From: Ruminococcus sp. UBA6407
Lineage (GTDB): Bacteria > Bacillota > Clostridia > Oscillospirales > Ruminococcaceae
DNA length: 41,787 nucleotides
Direction of reading: 5' to 3'
Assembly (NCBI GenBank): GCA_002438605.1
Contig: DJPR01000023.1
Span: forward strand, 1-41,787
Positions 27,327 to 34,426 of the stretch are shown one piece after another. Position 1 is the first letter of the stretch; the number at the start of each line of letters is the position of its first letter. The notes beneath the pieces are model-generated. The model did no database searches and was not told the origin of the DNA. It saw only the letters and a list, made by a program, of their open reading frames with translations. Both the position numbers and the translations under genes were made by a program.

Positions 27327-28589
27327 CTAAACCTCCTTTTGAGTCATAAGATATACAGTATCAAGCTTTAAAGAAGCCGCCGCATTAATAATGCGTTCCT
27401 TTGTTACTGCTTTATATTTATTGCAGATTTCCTGAGGAGTCATGCTGTCTCCCTCGCAGAAGCGGTTGAAGTACCAGCTGATATATGATGACGGAATATC
27501 TCCGACAGCAATAAGTGCATTTTCAAGACTGAGTACCGAATTATCAATATCCGACTGCTCAAAATTTCCCTTTTTGATTTCTTCAAGCTGATTGAGAATT
27601 TCAGACTTTGCTTTTTCAACATTTGCTTTTTCCACTCCGCTGTCAACAAAAAGAGCGTTTTTGGAGTTTGCATAGCTGCTTGCACAATAATAGCAAAGAC
27701 TGAGCTTTTCACGAACGTTTGCAAACAGCTTTGAAAAAGGTGTTTCACCGTAAATGGTGCTGAGAAATTTAAGTGCGATTTTATCATCACTGTCTGATTT
27801 AAATGCCATAACAAGCTTTGACTGGCTTACATCAAGCTGTTCTGTTACATTTTCAACATTTTTCTTTGCAGGACTGCTGCTTGTGAAATTGTATTTAGTA
27901 TCCGCATTTCTTTCAACAGCTTTAAACTCATTGGCAAGTTTTTTCATGACCTTCGGGTTATCTTCGGGAGCAACGAAAAATATTTCTATCTGGGCATTTT
28001 TCATTAAATCCAGATAAGCCTTGTAAGTTGAAGATGAATCAGCAGCTTCCGCATTTTCTTTTTTTCCGTAGCATGAGCATTCTGCCGGTTCGCCCTTGAA
28101 TGCAATTTCAGATGCTTTTGAAATTGCATAGCCTCTTTTGTTGTTGATTTCAGCTTCAATTTTATCCAAAAGGTCATTTTTTCTGATGCTGAATGAGGTG
28201 CTGTCAAATTCAGAGTCATTGCAGTTAGGACGGAAAATGCAGTCGGATATAATTTCAAGCATTTCAGCGGTAATATCCTCATTTTCAAGAGCGTATCTGT
28301 TATCGAGCCATGATGCTCCGAAACTTAATATCTGAATATCACCTCTTTTTTTAACGTCGGCATAAATTGAAGAACCGTAAAGAGAGCCGAGCTTTGATGA
28401 CAATTCAGCAAGAGTTTTATATTTACTGTTTGAAGTTGCAAGTATTCCGACAGCAAGAGAATTTTCAGCCGCCTTGTCTGCGGACATATTGGTAATGAAA
28501 TTTATTTTAATGGTATTGGTTTTGAACTTGCTGTCAATTATTGAGGTAAAGCCTATATTGCCGGCAATTTGTTCTCTGTTATATGTCAT
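27327..28589 (-). CDS. ymfF: M16-family peptidase homologue without zinc site (YmfF-like)
   Basis: This 420-residue protein has the M16 fold. Segments include SLAVGILATSNSKYKTLAEL and FANVREKLSLCYYCASSYAN, the latter holding the R/Y pair of the non-catalytic half. There is no HxxEH: the expected helix reads AVGILATSNSKY. Such subunits shape the chamber and bind substrate for the catalytic partner, which follows after 7 bases. It is the first gene of a four-gene operon (this, ymfH-like, lgt, folD), with AAAGGAGAG before the ATG. Confidence 0.85.
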   Translation of the reverse strand: MTYNREQIAGNIGFTSIIDSKFKTNTIKINFITNMSADKAAENSLAVGILATSNSKYKTLAELSSKLGSLYGSSIYADVKKRGDIQILSFGASWLDNRYALENEDITAEMLEIISDCIFRPNCNDSEFDSTSFSIRKNDLLDKIEAEINNKRGYAISKASEIAFKGEPAECSCYGKKENAEAADSSSTYKAYLDLMKNAQIEIFFVAPEDNPKVMKKLANEFKAVERNADTKYNFTSSSPAKKNVENVTEQLDVSQSKLVMAFKSDSDDKIALKFLSTIYGETPFSKLFANVREKLSLCYYCASSYANSKNALFVDSGVEKANVEKAKSEILNQLEEIKKGNFEQSDIDNSVLSLENALIAVGDIPSSYISWYFNRFCEGDSMTPQEICNKYKAVTKERIINAAASLKLDTVYLMTQKEV

Positions 28590-28675
28590 ATTAAAAAATA
28601 CTCTCCTTTAATCAGACTTTCAGAAGTTAACATGAACTGCGTTTCCAAAAGCACTCATAAAATAATACACAAGTT

Positions 28676-28704
28676 ATTATATCACATTTAAATTTAAATT
28701 ACCA
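28676..28704 (-). promoter_or_regulatory. Probable promoter of the M16-lgt-folD operon
   Basis: Minus-strand TATAAT (28681-28676) is preceded by an extended -10 TGA and, after 17 bases, a weak TGGTAA at the -35 position (28704-28699). It gives a leader of about 80 bases. Confidence 0.55.
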
Positions 28705-28820
28705 TACAATTTTTATATTTTTATCATTTTTGCGAAAAATTGGGGATTTTGACGTCAATTCAATGATAACTTATATTGCATACAGGTAACAGCTTGTTAA
28801 TAGTGCCTATAAAATTCCAA

Positions 28821-28849
28821 TTGAAAAATAATGGATTATGTGATATACT
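28821..28849 (+). promoter_or_regulatory. Promoter of the DUF3810 gene
   Basis: TTGAAA (28821-28826) and TATACT (28844-28849) are 17 bases apart, with TGA before the -10. The remainder of the 299-base divergent intergenic region (28590-28888) is AT-rich and shows no other feature. Confidence 0.75.
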
Positions 28850-28888
28850 GATTTTGTACAAAAAATTTGCTGAAAGGGAGCAGTTATA

Positions 28889-29989
28889 ATGAAAAAAATC
28901 AGAAAATCCATAGCAATTCCGATAGTAATAATTCTGATAATGATACTGCTTAATATAATCGCCAGATGCAGTAATGCTTTTTCGGATTTTTATGTTGAAT
29001 ATATATTTCCTTATATAATGGCCTGCTTTTCATTTATTACAGGACTGTTTCCTTTTTCGGTAGGTGAGCTGCTTATAAAAATAGGCATAATTGCTGTTAT
29101 TTTAGGAATACCCTCATTTATAATTCTTATGATTTTCAGAAAAAGGTCACGAAAAAAGACCGCAATTGCATACTGTACAGCAGCTTTATGGATTTTGACA
29201 TTCATATTATCAACGGAAACAACAAACTGCTTTATAATGTATCAGTGTACGAAGTTTTCGGAGAAATATTTCAGTGCGGGACAGCATGATACTGAACAGC
29301 TTGTTCAGCTCTACAATATACTTGCAGAAAAAGCAAATGAACTTTCAGAAAATGTTGAACGTGACAGCAGCGGAATGTTTAAGCTTACCTCTGATTTAAA
29401 TGAAAATGCAAAAAAAGCAATGAAAAATATCTCAGGAGAGTATTCTCAGCTGGAGGGATTTTATCCGAACGCCAAGGCAATAAGCTCGTCATTTTTTATG
29501 AGTCAGAATAATCTGCTAGGAATTTATTTTCCTTTTTCACTTGAAGCAAATTATAATCCTGATGTTTATGACATAAATCTGCCGGATACGGTCTGTCATG
29601 AATTTGCACATCTCAAAGGCATTATTCAGGAGGATGAGGCAGGCTTTATTGCATTTATTGCGTGTATCAACAGTGATAATGCTGAATTTCAGTACAGCGG
29701 CTGCATAAATGCACTGGAGTATGTACATAACGAAATGTATAAGCAGAAAATAGACATGTCCTCTCCGAATATTGTAAAGGTTTCGGATAATGTAATAAAA
29801 GACTGGTTTTTATTTGTTCCGGAAGAATATTGGGAGGAAAACAAAGAAAAGGAGATCATATCCACCGAAACAGTGGAAACAATCTCCGATTTCACGTCTG
29901 ATACAAGTCTTAAGCTTAACGGCGTTGAGGACGGTACAAAAAGCTATTGCAGAATTGTAAATCTTCTGCTTGACTATTATTTTTCATAA
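28889..29989 (+). CDS. DUF3810-family membrane metalloprotease-like protein
   Basis: This 366-residue protein has three membrane helices in the first 120 residues (about 9-27, 62-84, 92-112), then an extracellular domain. The domain has a zinc-peptidase motif HEFAH within DTVCHEFAHLKGIIQEDEAG; the Glu of EDEA is the probable third ligand. This layout matches DUF3810. The family is uncharacterised, so activity is inferred from the motif. It has its own promoter and a GGGAG site. Its stop directly abuts the stop of the convergent lipoprotein gene, leaving no room for a terminator between them. Confidence 0.82.
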   Translation: MKKIRKSIAIPIVIILIMILLNIIARCSNAFSDFYVEYIFPYIMACFSFITGLFPFSVGELLIKIGIIAVILGIPSFIILMIFRKRSRKKTAIAYCTAALWILTFILSTETTNCFIMYQCTKFSEKYFSAGQHDTEQLVQLYNILAEKANELSENVERDSSGMFKLTSDLNENAKKAMKNISGEYSQLEGFYPNAKAISSSFFMSQNNLLGIYFPFSLEANYNPDVYDINLPDTVCHEFAHLKGIIQEDEAGFIAFIACINSDNAEFQYSGCINALEYVHNEMYKQKIDMSSPNIVKVSDNVIKDWFLFVPEEYWEENKEKEIISTETVETISDFTSDTSLKLNGVEDGTKSYCRIVNLLLDYYFS

Positions 29990-30613
29990 TTATTGTTCAG
30001 CAGAGGTTGTTTCAGTTTCTGCTGATGTTGTTTCCTGAACAGCTTCACTTGCTGTTTCAGTTGTTTCCTTCGGAGTATCTGATTCTTTTCCCGTTATCGG
30101 AGCAATATCGCTGAAATTCATGGAAAGCTTGTTGTTCGGCATTTCAAATTTCAGGATATTTCCGCTTTTATCAACAGTTAAAATATAGTCGCCGCCGTCT
30201 AGCTTTCCGCTTATTTCAATGTTGCCGTCTTTTTCATTTCCCTCAAGCTTTTCAGACTTTGCAAGCTCATCTGCGGCAGTTATGAGGTTGCTCATCATTG
30301 ATTTTATCGGCATTGCTGACTGCGGCACTGAAAAGCTCAGTCCCTTATATGATGCCTCAACATTGCCGTCTGTAAACGAAAGAGTAACTCCGCTTATGGT
30401 GTTTGGTGACGCAAATTCAACGTCCCACATACCTGTACCATATCTGCTTACAGTACCGTCTGAATTCATTTCGTCCAGAGTTATTGCAACATTGGCTTTG
30501 AATGAACTGTTAAGTCCGTTCGGACTTTCCATACTGTTTTTTCCGGGGGCTGAACATGACGTCATAATTACAATACTCAACAATGCAGCAGTTGATTTAA
30601 AAAGTTTTTTCAT
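29990..30613 (-). CDS. Hypothetical lipoprotein (LppX/LolA-like beta-rich)
   Basis: This protein has 207 residues. ATG 30613 follows CGGAGAGG; an in-frame ATG at 30631 overlaps that site. The lipoprotein signal ends in MTSC (Cys20). Residues about 40-165 alternate strands with features of LolA/LppX-like domains (NVEASYKGLSFSV, NIEISGKLDGGDYILTVDKS), but I cannot assign a family. The last 35 residues are a low-complexity Thr/Glu/Ser/Ala tail (ETTETASEAVQETTSAETE), probably unstructured at the cell surface. Confidence 0.75.
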   Translation of the reverse strand: MKKLFKSTAALLSIVIMTSCSAPGKNSMESPNGLNSSFKANVAITLDEMNSDGTVSRYGTGMWDVEFASPNTISGVTLSFTDGNVEASYKGLSFSVPQSAMPIKSMMSNLITAADELAKSEKLEGNEKDGNIEISGKLDGGDYILTVDKSGNILKFEMPNNKLSMNFSDIAPITGKESDTPKETTETASEAVQETTSAETETTSAEQ

Positions 30614-30712
30614 AAAACCTCTCCGTTTCATAATGGATATTTACAACATAATATGCATTATCAGACAGACTTTATGACATTGTCCAAGAAATTATTGTAT
30701 TGCTATAGGCTT

Positions 30713-30750
30713 TAGGCAACACTGCACAAAGCTTGTGCGGTGTTGCCTTT
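30713..30750. repeat. Short palindromic repeat, copy B
   Basis: This is a near-perfect palindrome with arms AGGCAACACTGCACAA and TTGTGCGGTGTTGCCT around AGC. It starts four bases beyond the nnr stop codon on the minus strand, so it may terminate nnr transcription. Confidence 0.85.
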
Positions 30751-30753
30751 GTT

Positions 30754-32424
30754 TCATGATAAGTTTTTAAACACTGCTGACAGCTCGTTAATGATATCAG
30801 ACGGCAGCATAAACTGAACACCCAGCTTTTCAGCGGCAAAATCTCCTGCCATTCCATGAATATAAGCACCGAATGAAGCGGCTTCAAACGGAGTATATCC
30901 CTGAGCTGAAAGTGATGAAACAATACCTGCAAGCACGTCACCGCTTCCGCCCTTGCTCATTCCTGAATTTCCTGTTGTATTTACAATGCACTTTTGGGAC
31001 TGTGCCGTAACAGTTCCTGCACCCTTTAAGACAACAGTGACGTTATATTCTTCCGCAAAACTTAATGCAGTATTTATGCGGTCGCTTTGTATATCGGAAA
31101 CGCTTTTTCCGATAAGTCTTGACATTTCAGCAGGGTGGGGTGTAAGGATAATGTCAGACCTTTTCTTTTTCAGGAGCTTTACGTCAGCAGCAAGACAGTT
31201 TATGCCGTCAGCATCAATAATAACAGGACATTCAGCATTTTCTATTATAAACTCCGTAAGCTTTATTGTATCGTTTGTTACACCGAGTCCGCAGCCGAAT
31301 AAAACAGCGTCAGCCTTGCCAAGCTCTTTTTTTAGCAGGTCAAGATTATTTTCGTAAAGCATAAAGCCGTCATAATCGCAGTCAAGCGGCAGGAGAATGG
31401 ATTCGGGAATTTTTATTGACGCTGTATTAATGGTTTCCTCAACGGAAGCAGTGCAGACAATTCCGACTCCGCATCTTAAAGCTGATTCTGCCGCCATAAC
31501 ACAAGCACCTCTCATGTTTCGGCTGCCTGCAATAATGAGGAGTCTGCCAAAGTCACCCTTATGTGAATCAGGCTTGCGAGGCTTTATAAGGTTTGAAAAA
31601 CAGCTTTCGTCTGCCAGCTGCATATCAGCTTCATCATTTAAAAGCTCCAGAGCCTTATCAGGAATACCTATTTCGCAAACCTTGATTTTTCCGCAGTATT
31701 GCTTTAAAGGATACTGTGTCATACCTGATTTCAGAAAACCGAAAGCAACAGTGTAATCAGCATTGAAAATACCCTCTGCCGCACTTCCGTATGTACAGTT
31801 TCCGCCGCTTGGAACGTCAACGGAAATTTTGATTTTGCTGTCTGCTGCTTTAAAAAACGATATTATTTCTTCGTCAAGCTTACCTCTGAATCCTGTACCG
31901 AAAACACCGTCAACTATTACATCAGATTTTGAAATTGTATTGAAAACGGCGTCTGTTCTCTTTTTTTCGGCAAGCTGAATCTGCTCCATCTGAGCCTGAT
32001 TTGCAGAACTGTTTTCATTTGATGAACCGTTAACGCTCATAAAACTTAGTTCAGCGGCTTCAATTGTCTTTTTAGTGTGTTTGCTTTTAAATCCCTCAAT
32101 TATATTAATGCGGTCTGAGGGCATCTTGTTAAATGCATCGAGAGCAATATTTGTTTGGGGTTTGTCACATACGCATACGACTGAAACATTAAATCCGCAG
32201 TAGACAAGTTCTCTTGCGGCAACAAAGCAGTCACCGCCGTTATTTCCGCTGCCTGCAAGAAAGGTTATGTTTTTTCCGCAGTTTATTTCTTTTTTATCGT
32301 AAAGTGAGCATATGAAGTCAGCAAGAGCCTTTCCTGCATTATCCATAAGCTTTGCCAGAGAAACTCCATGATTTACCGACTCTGATTCAAGAGCCTTCAT
32401 TTGTTTTGTTGTGATTATTTTCAT
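30754..32424 (-). CDS. nnr: Bifunctional NAD(P)H-hydrate epimerase / ADP-dependent dehydratase
   Basis: Nnr repairs damaged NAD(P)H hydrates. The N-terminal YjeF domain (about 1-235) epimerises the S/R forms; it shows GSGNNGGDCFVAAREL and VDGVFGTGFRGKLDEEIISF. The C-terminal carbohydrate-kinase-like domain (about 260-556) dehydrates with ADP and shows IIAGSRNMRGACVMAAESAL, TPHPAEMSRLIG and TGNSGMSKGGSGDVLAGIVS. The N-terminal half contains a Ser/Asn/Gln-rich insert (about residues 128-145) that is unusual in this position. It follows the DUF6106 gene by 12 bases and starts at ATG 32424 behind AAGGAGGAGC. Length is at the upper end for the family. Confidence 0.95.
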   Translation of the reverse strand: MKIITTKQMKALESESVNHGVSLAKLMDNAGKALADFICSLYDKKEINCGKNITFLAGSGNNGGDCFVAARELVYCGFNVSVVCVCDKPQTNIALDAFNKMPSDRINIIEGFKSKHTKKTIEAAELSFMSVNGSSNENSSANQAQMEQIQLAEKKRTDAVFNTISKSDVIVDGVFGTGFRGKLDEEIISFFKAADSKIKISVDVPSGGNCTYGSAAEGIFNADYTVAFGFLKSGMTQYPLKQYCGKIKVCEIGIPDKALELLNDEADMQLADESCFSNLIKPRKPDSHKGDFGRLLIIAGSRNMRGACVMAAESALRCGVGIVCTASVEETINTASIKIPESILLPLDCDYDGFMLYENNLDLLKKELGKADAVLFGCGLGVTNDTIKLTEFIIENAECPVIIDADGINCLAADVKLLKKKRSDIILTPHPAEMSRLIGKSVSDIQSDRINTALSFAEEYNVTVVLKGAGTVTAQSQKCIVNTTGNSGMSKGGSGDVLAGIVSSLSAQGYTPFEAASFGAYIHGMAGDFAAEKLGVQFMLPSDIINELSAVFKNLS

Positions 32425-32436
32425 TGCTCCTCCTTT

Positions 32437-32958
32437 TTATGCCTGCGGAAAATTAATATTTCTCGGCAGATATATTTTTATTGCGTTAAGCATTTTCTCG
32501 TTTGGTGCAAAGATAAGTCGAACGTCGCCGTAGTCATCATGCTTGAAATCGGCATAATATTCATGTGACGCAATGTTGTCAGAGCTGATTACAAGAGTCT
32601 GACCGTCCTTTTCCTCAATATTTTCACTATATTTTCCAAAGCCCTCAAGCTTGGTGAGGTCAATTGAAATAAGACTTTTTCTCTTTTTCTTTGCAATAAT
32701 TTTGTCAACATCAAGTTCACCGTTTGTCATGATATACTCATATTCCACGTTAAGTCCCTCAAGCAGAATGTAAGAACCGTAAACAGCTCCTGCGGCAAGA
32801 ATCAGGGCGATAAGTGAGATGAAGGTTCCAATTGTGAAAATGAAAACAAGTCCCAGAATGATGCAGATTATAATTACGGCTGCAATAATTCCGATTTTTT
32901 TGGTGCTTTCAGATGATGTATTTTCCCTTTTAACAATTTGTTCTGCATAATTATCCAT
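32437..32958 (-). CDS. DUF6106-like small membrane protein
   Basis: The protein has 173 residues. The N terminus MDNYAEQIVKRENTSSES is followed by two adjacent membrane helices (about 21-46 and 48-67). A cytoplasmic, strand-rich domain of about 105 residues then includes EYEYIMTNGELDVDKIIAKK and ISIDLTKLEGFGKYSENIEE. This resembles the PH-like layout of DUF6106 proteins of clostridia, an assignment from memory. Function is unknown. It is the first gene of a two-gene transcript with nnr. The start ATG has AAGGAG upstream. Confidence 0.78.
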   Translation of the reverse strand: MDNYAEQIVKRENTSSESTKKIGIIAAVIIICIILGLVFIFTIGTFISLIALILAAGAVYGSYILLEGLNVEYEYIMTNGELDVDKIIAKKKRKSLISIDLTKLEGFGKYSENIEEKDGQTLVISSDNIASHEYYADFKHDDYGDVRLIFAPNEKMLNAIKIYLPRNINFPQA

Positions 32959-32992
32959 TAAAATTCTCCTTAAATTATTGTATTTCTAAGTT

Positions 32993-33030
32993 AAGGCAAT
33001 ACCGCACAATCTTTGTGCAGTGCTGCTTTA
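32993..33030. repeat. Short palindromic repeat, copy C
   Basis: An imperfect palindrome, left arm AAGGCAATACCGCACAA, right arm TTGTGCAGTGCTGCTTTA. It is placed immediately downstream of the minus-strand promoter at 33039-33067, so it would form a hairpin at the very 5' end of the DUF6106-nnr mRNA. Confidence 0.8.
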
Positions 33031-33038
33031 ATAATTAT

Positions 33039-33067
33039 ATAATAGCACAAAGCTGAAAAAAGTTCAA
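33039..33067 (-). promoter_or_regulatory. Promoter of the DUF6106-nnr operon
   Basis: Minus-strand TTGAAC (33067-33062) and TATTAT (33044-33039) are 17 bases apart. It stands back to back with the pheST promoter; the two -35 elements are only 8 bases apart. Confidence 0.7.
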
Positions 33068-33075
33068 GAAAACTC

Positions 33076-33104
33076 TTGATTTTTCTTGAATTATGGTTTA
33101 TAAT
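33076..33104 (+). promoter_or_regulatory. Promoter of the pheST T-box transcript
   Basis: TTGATT (33076-33081) and TATAAT (33099-33104) are 17 bases apart. Transcription would start about 33111, just before the T-box leader. Confidence 0.85.
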
Positions 33105-33110
33105 CTTTTT

Positions 33111-33352
33111 AGTAACACTAAGACTGAGAGAGTAGGCAGATTTGTAGATTTTCAGAGAATATCCGTCAGCGGCTGAGAACGGGTTAAATTTTGATTTGCT
33201 GAAGTTCACTCACGAGTGGCGTCCTGAAAGCACTGCGATTAGGGAACGACGTAGGTCTGCGTTAAAGACAAGAGAGTGTCGGCTCTCCTGACTGATAGGT
33301 GGTTTATAAACAAGATTTATTATGTCTTGTCCTGTTGGACAGGACTATTTTT
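33111..33352 (+). ncRNA. T-box riboswitch (tRNA-Phe), leader of pheST
   Basis: Stem I features are AGAGTAGG near 33128 and TCAGAGAATA...GGCTGAGAACGG. The specifier loop GAAG-TTC-A has a Phe codon at 33205-33207. A stem III-type hairpin GAGAG/CTCTC spans 33272-33287. The antiterminator can be drawn as GACtgATA (33290-33297) paired with TATGTC (33321-33326), a bulge GGTGGTTT (33298-33305) containing UGGU, and the helix ATAAA/TTTAT. The UGGU would pair with the ACCA end of uncharged tRNA-Phe. The competing terminator GTCTTGTCC/GGACAGGAC (33324-33345) with TATTTTTA shares GTC with the antiterminator. The usual AGGGTGGNACCGCG box is strongly altered. Uncharged tRNA should switch pheST on. Confidence 0.88.
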
Positions 33353-33388
33353 ATGCCTGCACAAATTTTATTATGAGGTGAAAAATAT

Positions 33389-34408
33389 ATGAAAGAACAA
33401 CTTGAAAAAATTGAGCTGTTGGCTAAAGAGGAGCTTTCCTCATGCGGCGAAATCAAGGAGCTTGAAGCACTTAAAATCAAATATCTCGGAAAAAAGGGCG
33501 AGCTTACTGCAATTTTAAAGCAAATGGGAAAGCTTTCTGCCGAGGAGCGTCCTGTAATCGGACAGCTTGCAAATAAGGTTCGTGCTGATATTGAGGAGGC
33601 TGTCGGACAAAAGCTTGCTGTTTTAAAGGCAAGTCAGCAGGAAGCTGAAATAAAAGCTGAAACAATTGATATTACACTGCCCGGGAAGCCGCAGACTATC
33701 GGTAATCTTCACCCTCTTACCATAGTTGAAAATGAAATCAAGGACATTTTCATGGGCATGGGCTTTAATATTGCAGACGGCCCTGAAATTGACGACGATT
33801 ACCACGTTTTTGAAGCACTTAATCTTCCTCCGGACCACCCTGCAAGAGATACTCAGGATACATTTTATATTACAGATAATATTCTCCTCCGTACTCAGAC
33901 ATCTTCCGTTCAGGTTCATGTAATGGAAAACCAGAAACCGCCGATAAGAATTATTTCTCCAGGACGTGTTTACCGTTCAGATGCTGTTGACGCTACTCAT
34001 TCGCCTATATTTCATCAGATTGAGGGACTTGTTGTGGATAAGGGCATTAAAATGTCAGACCTCAAGGGAACTCTTGAAATGCTGATGAAAAAGCTTTATG
34101 GAAATGACTGCCGTCTGAGATTCCGTCCTCATCACTTCCCGTTTACAGAGCCAAGCTGTGAAGTTGATATAAGCTGTTATATGTGCGGCGGAAAGGGCTG
34201 TTCCGTATGTAAGGGCGAGGGCTATATCGAGCTTCTCGGTGCAGGAATGGTTCATCCTAAGGTTCTTGAGGGCTGCGGTATAGACAGCAGTGTTTACTCA
34301 GGCTTTGCTTTCGGTCTTGGTCTTGAAAGAATGGTTACTGCCCGTTATGATATAAGCGATATGCGTTTGCTTTATGAGAACGATATGAGATTCTTAAAGC
34401 AGTTTTAA
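33389..34408 (+). CDS. pheS: Phenylalanine-tRNA ligase alpha subunit
   Basis: PheS is the catalytic class II subunit of the alpha2-beta2 enzyme that charges tRNA-Phe. It is 339 residues, normal length. It has an N-terminal coiled coil that binds tRNA (about 1-90), then the aminoacylation core with motif 2 VYRSDAVDATHSPIFHQIEG and motif 3 GFAFGLGLERMVTARYDISD. A CxxC-rich insert (CYMCGGKGCSVCKGEGYIEL) replaces the usual single-site region and looks zinc-finger-like. ATG 33389 follows GAGGTG. It is controlled by the T-box leader and lies 18 bases before pheT. Confidence 0.97.
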   Translation: MKEQLEKIELLAKEELSSCGEIKELEALKIKYLGKKGELTAILKQMGKLSAEERPVIGQLANKVRADIEEAVGQKLAVLKASQQEAEIKAETIDITLPGKPQTIGNLHPLTIVENEIKDIFMGMGFNIADGPEIDDDYHVFEALNLPPDHPARDTQDTFYITDNILLRTQTSSVQVHVMENQKPPIRIISPGRVYRSDAVDATHSPIFHQIEGLVVDKGIKMSDLKGTLEMLMKKLYGNDCRLRFRPHHFPFTEPSCEVDISCYMCGGKGCSVCKGEGYIELLGAGMVHPKVLEGCGIDSSVYSGFAFGLGLERMVTARYDISDMRLLYENDMRFLKQF

Positions 34409-34426
34409 TTGAACGGAGGATAAAAA

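Noticed and set aside
30953..31978. Series of plus-strand open frames opposite nnr
   Set aside because: They mirror the codon pattern of nnr on the other strand and have no promoter or homology that I recognise.
33111..33352. Alternative reading of the pheST leader as a metabolite riboswitch
   Set aside because: The AGTAGG and specifier-loop features, UGGU bulge, terminator overlap and position before pheS fit a T-box and not another class I know.
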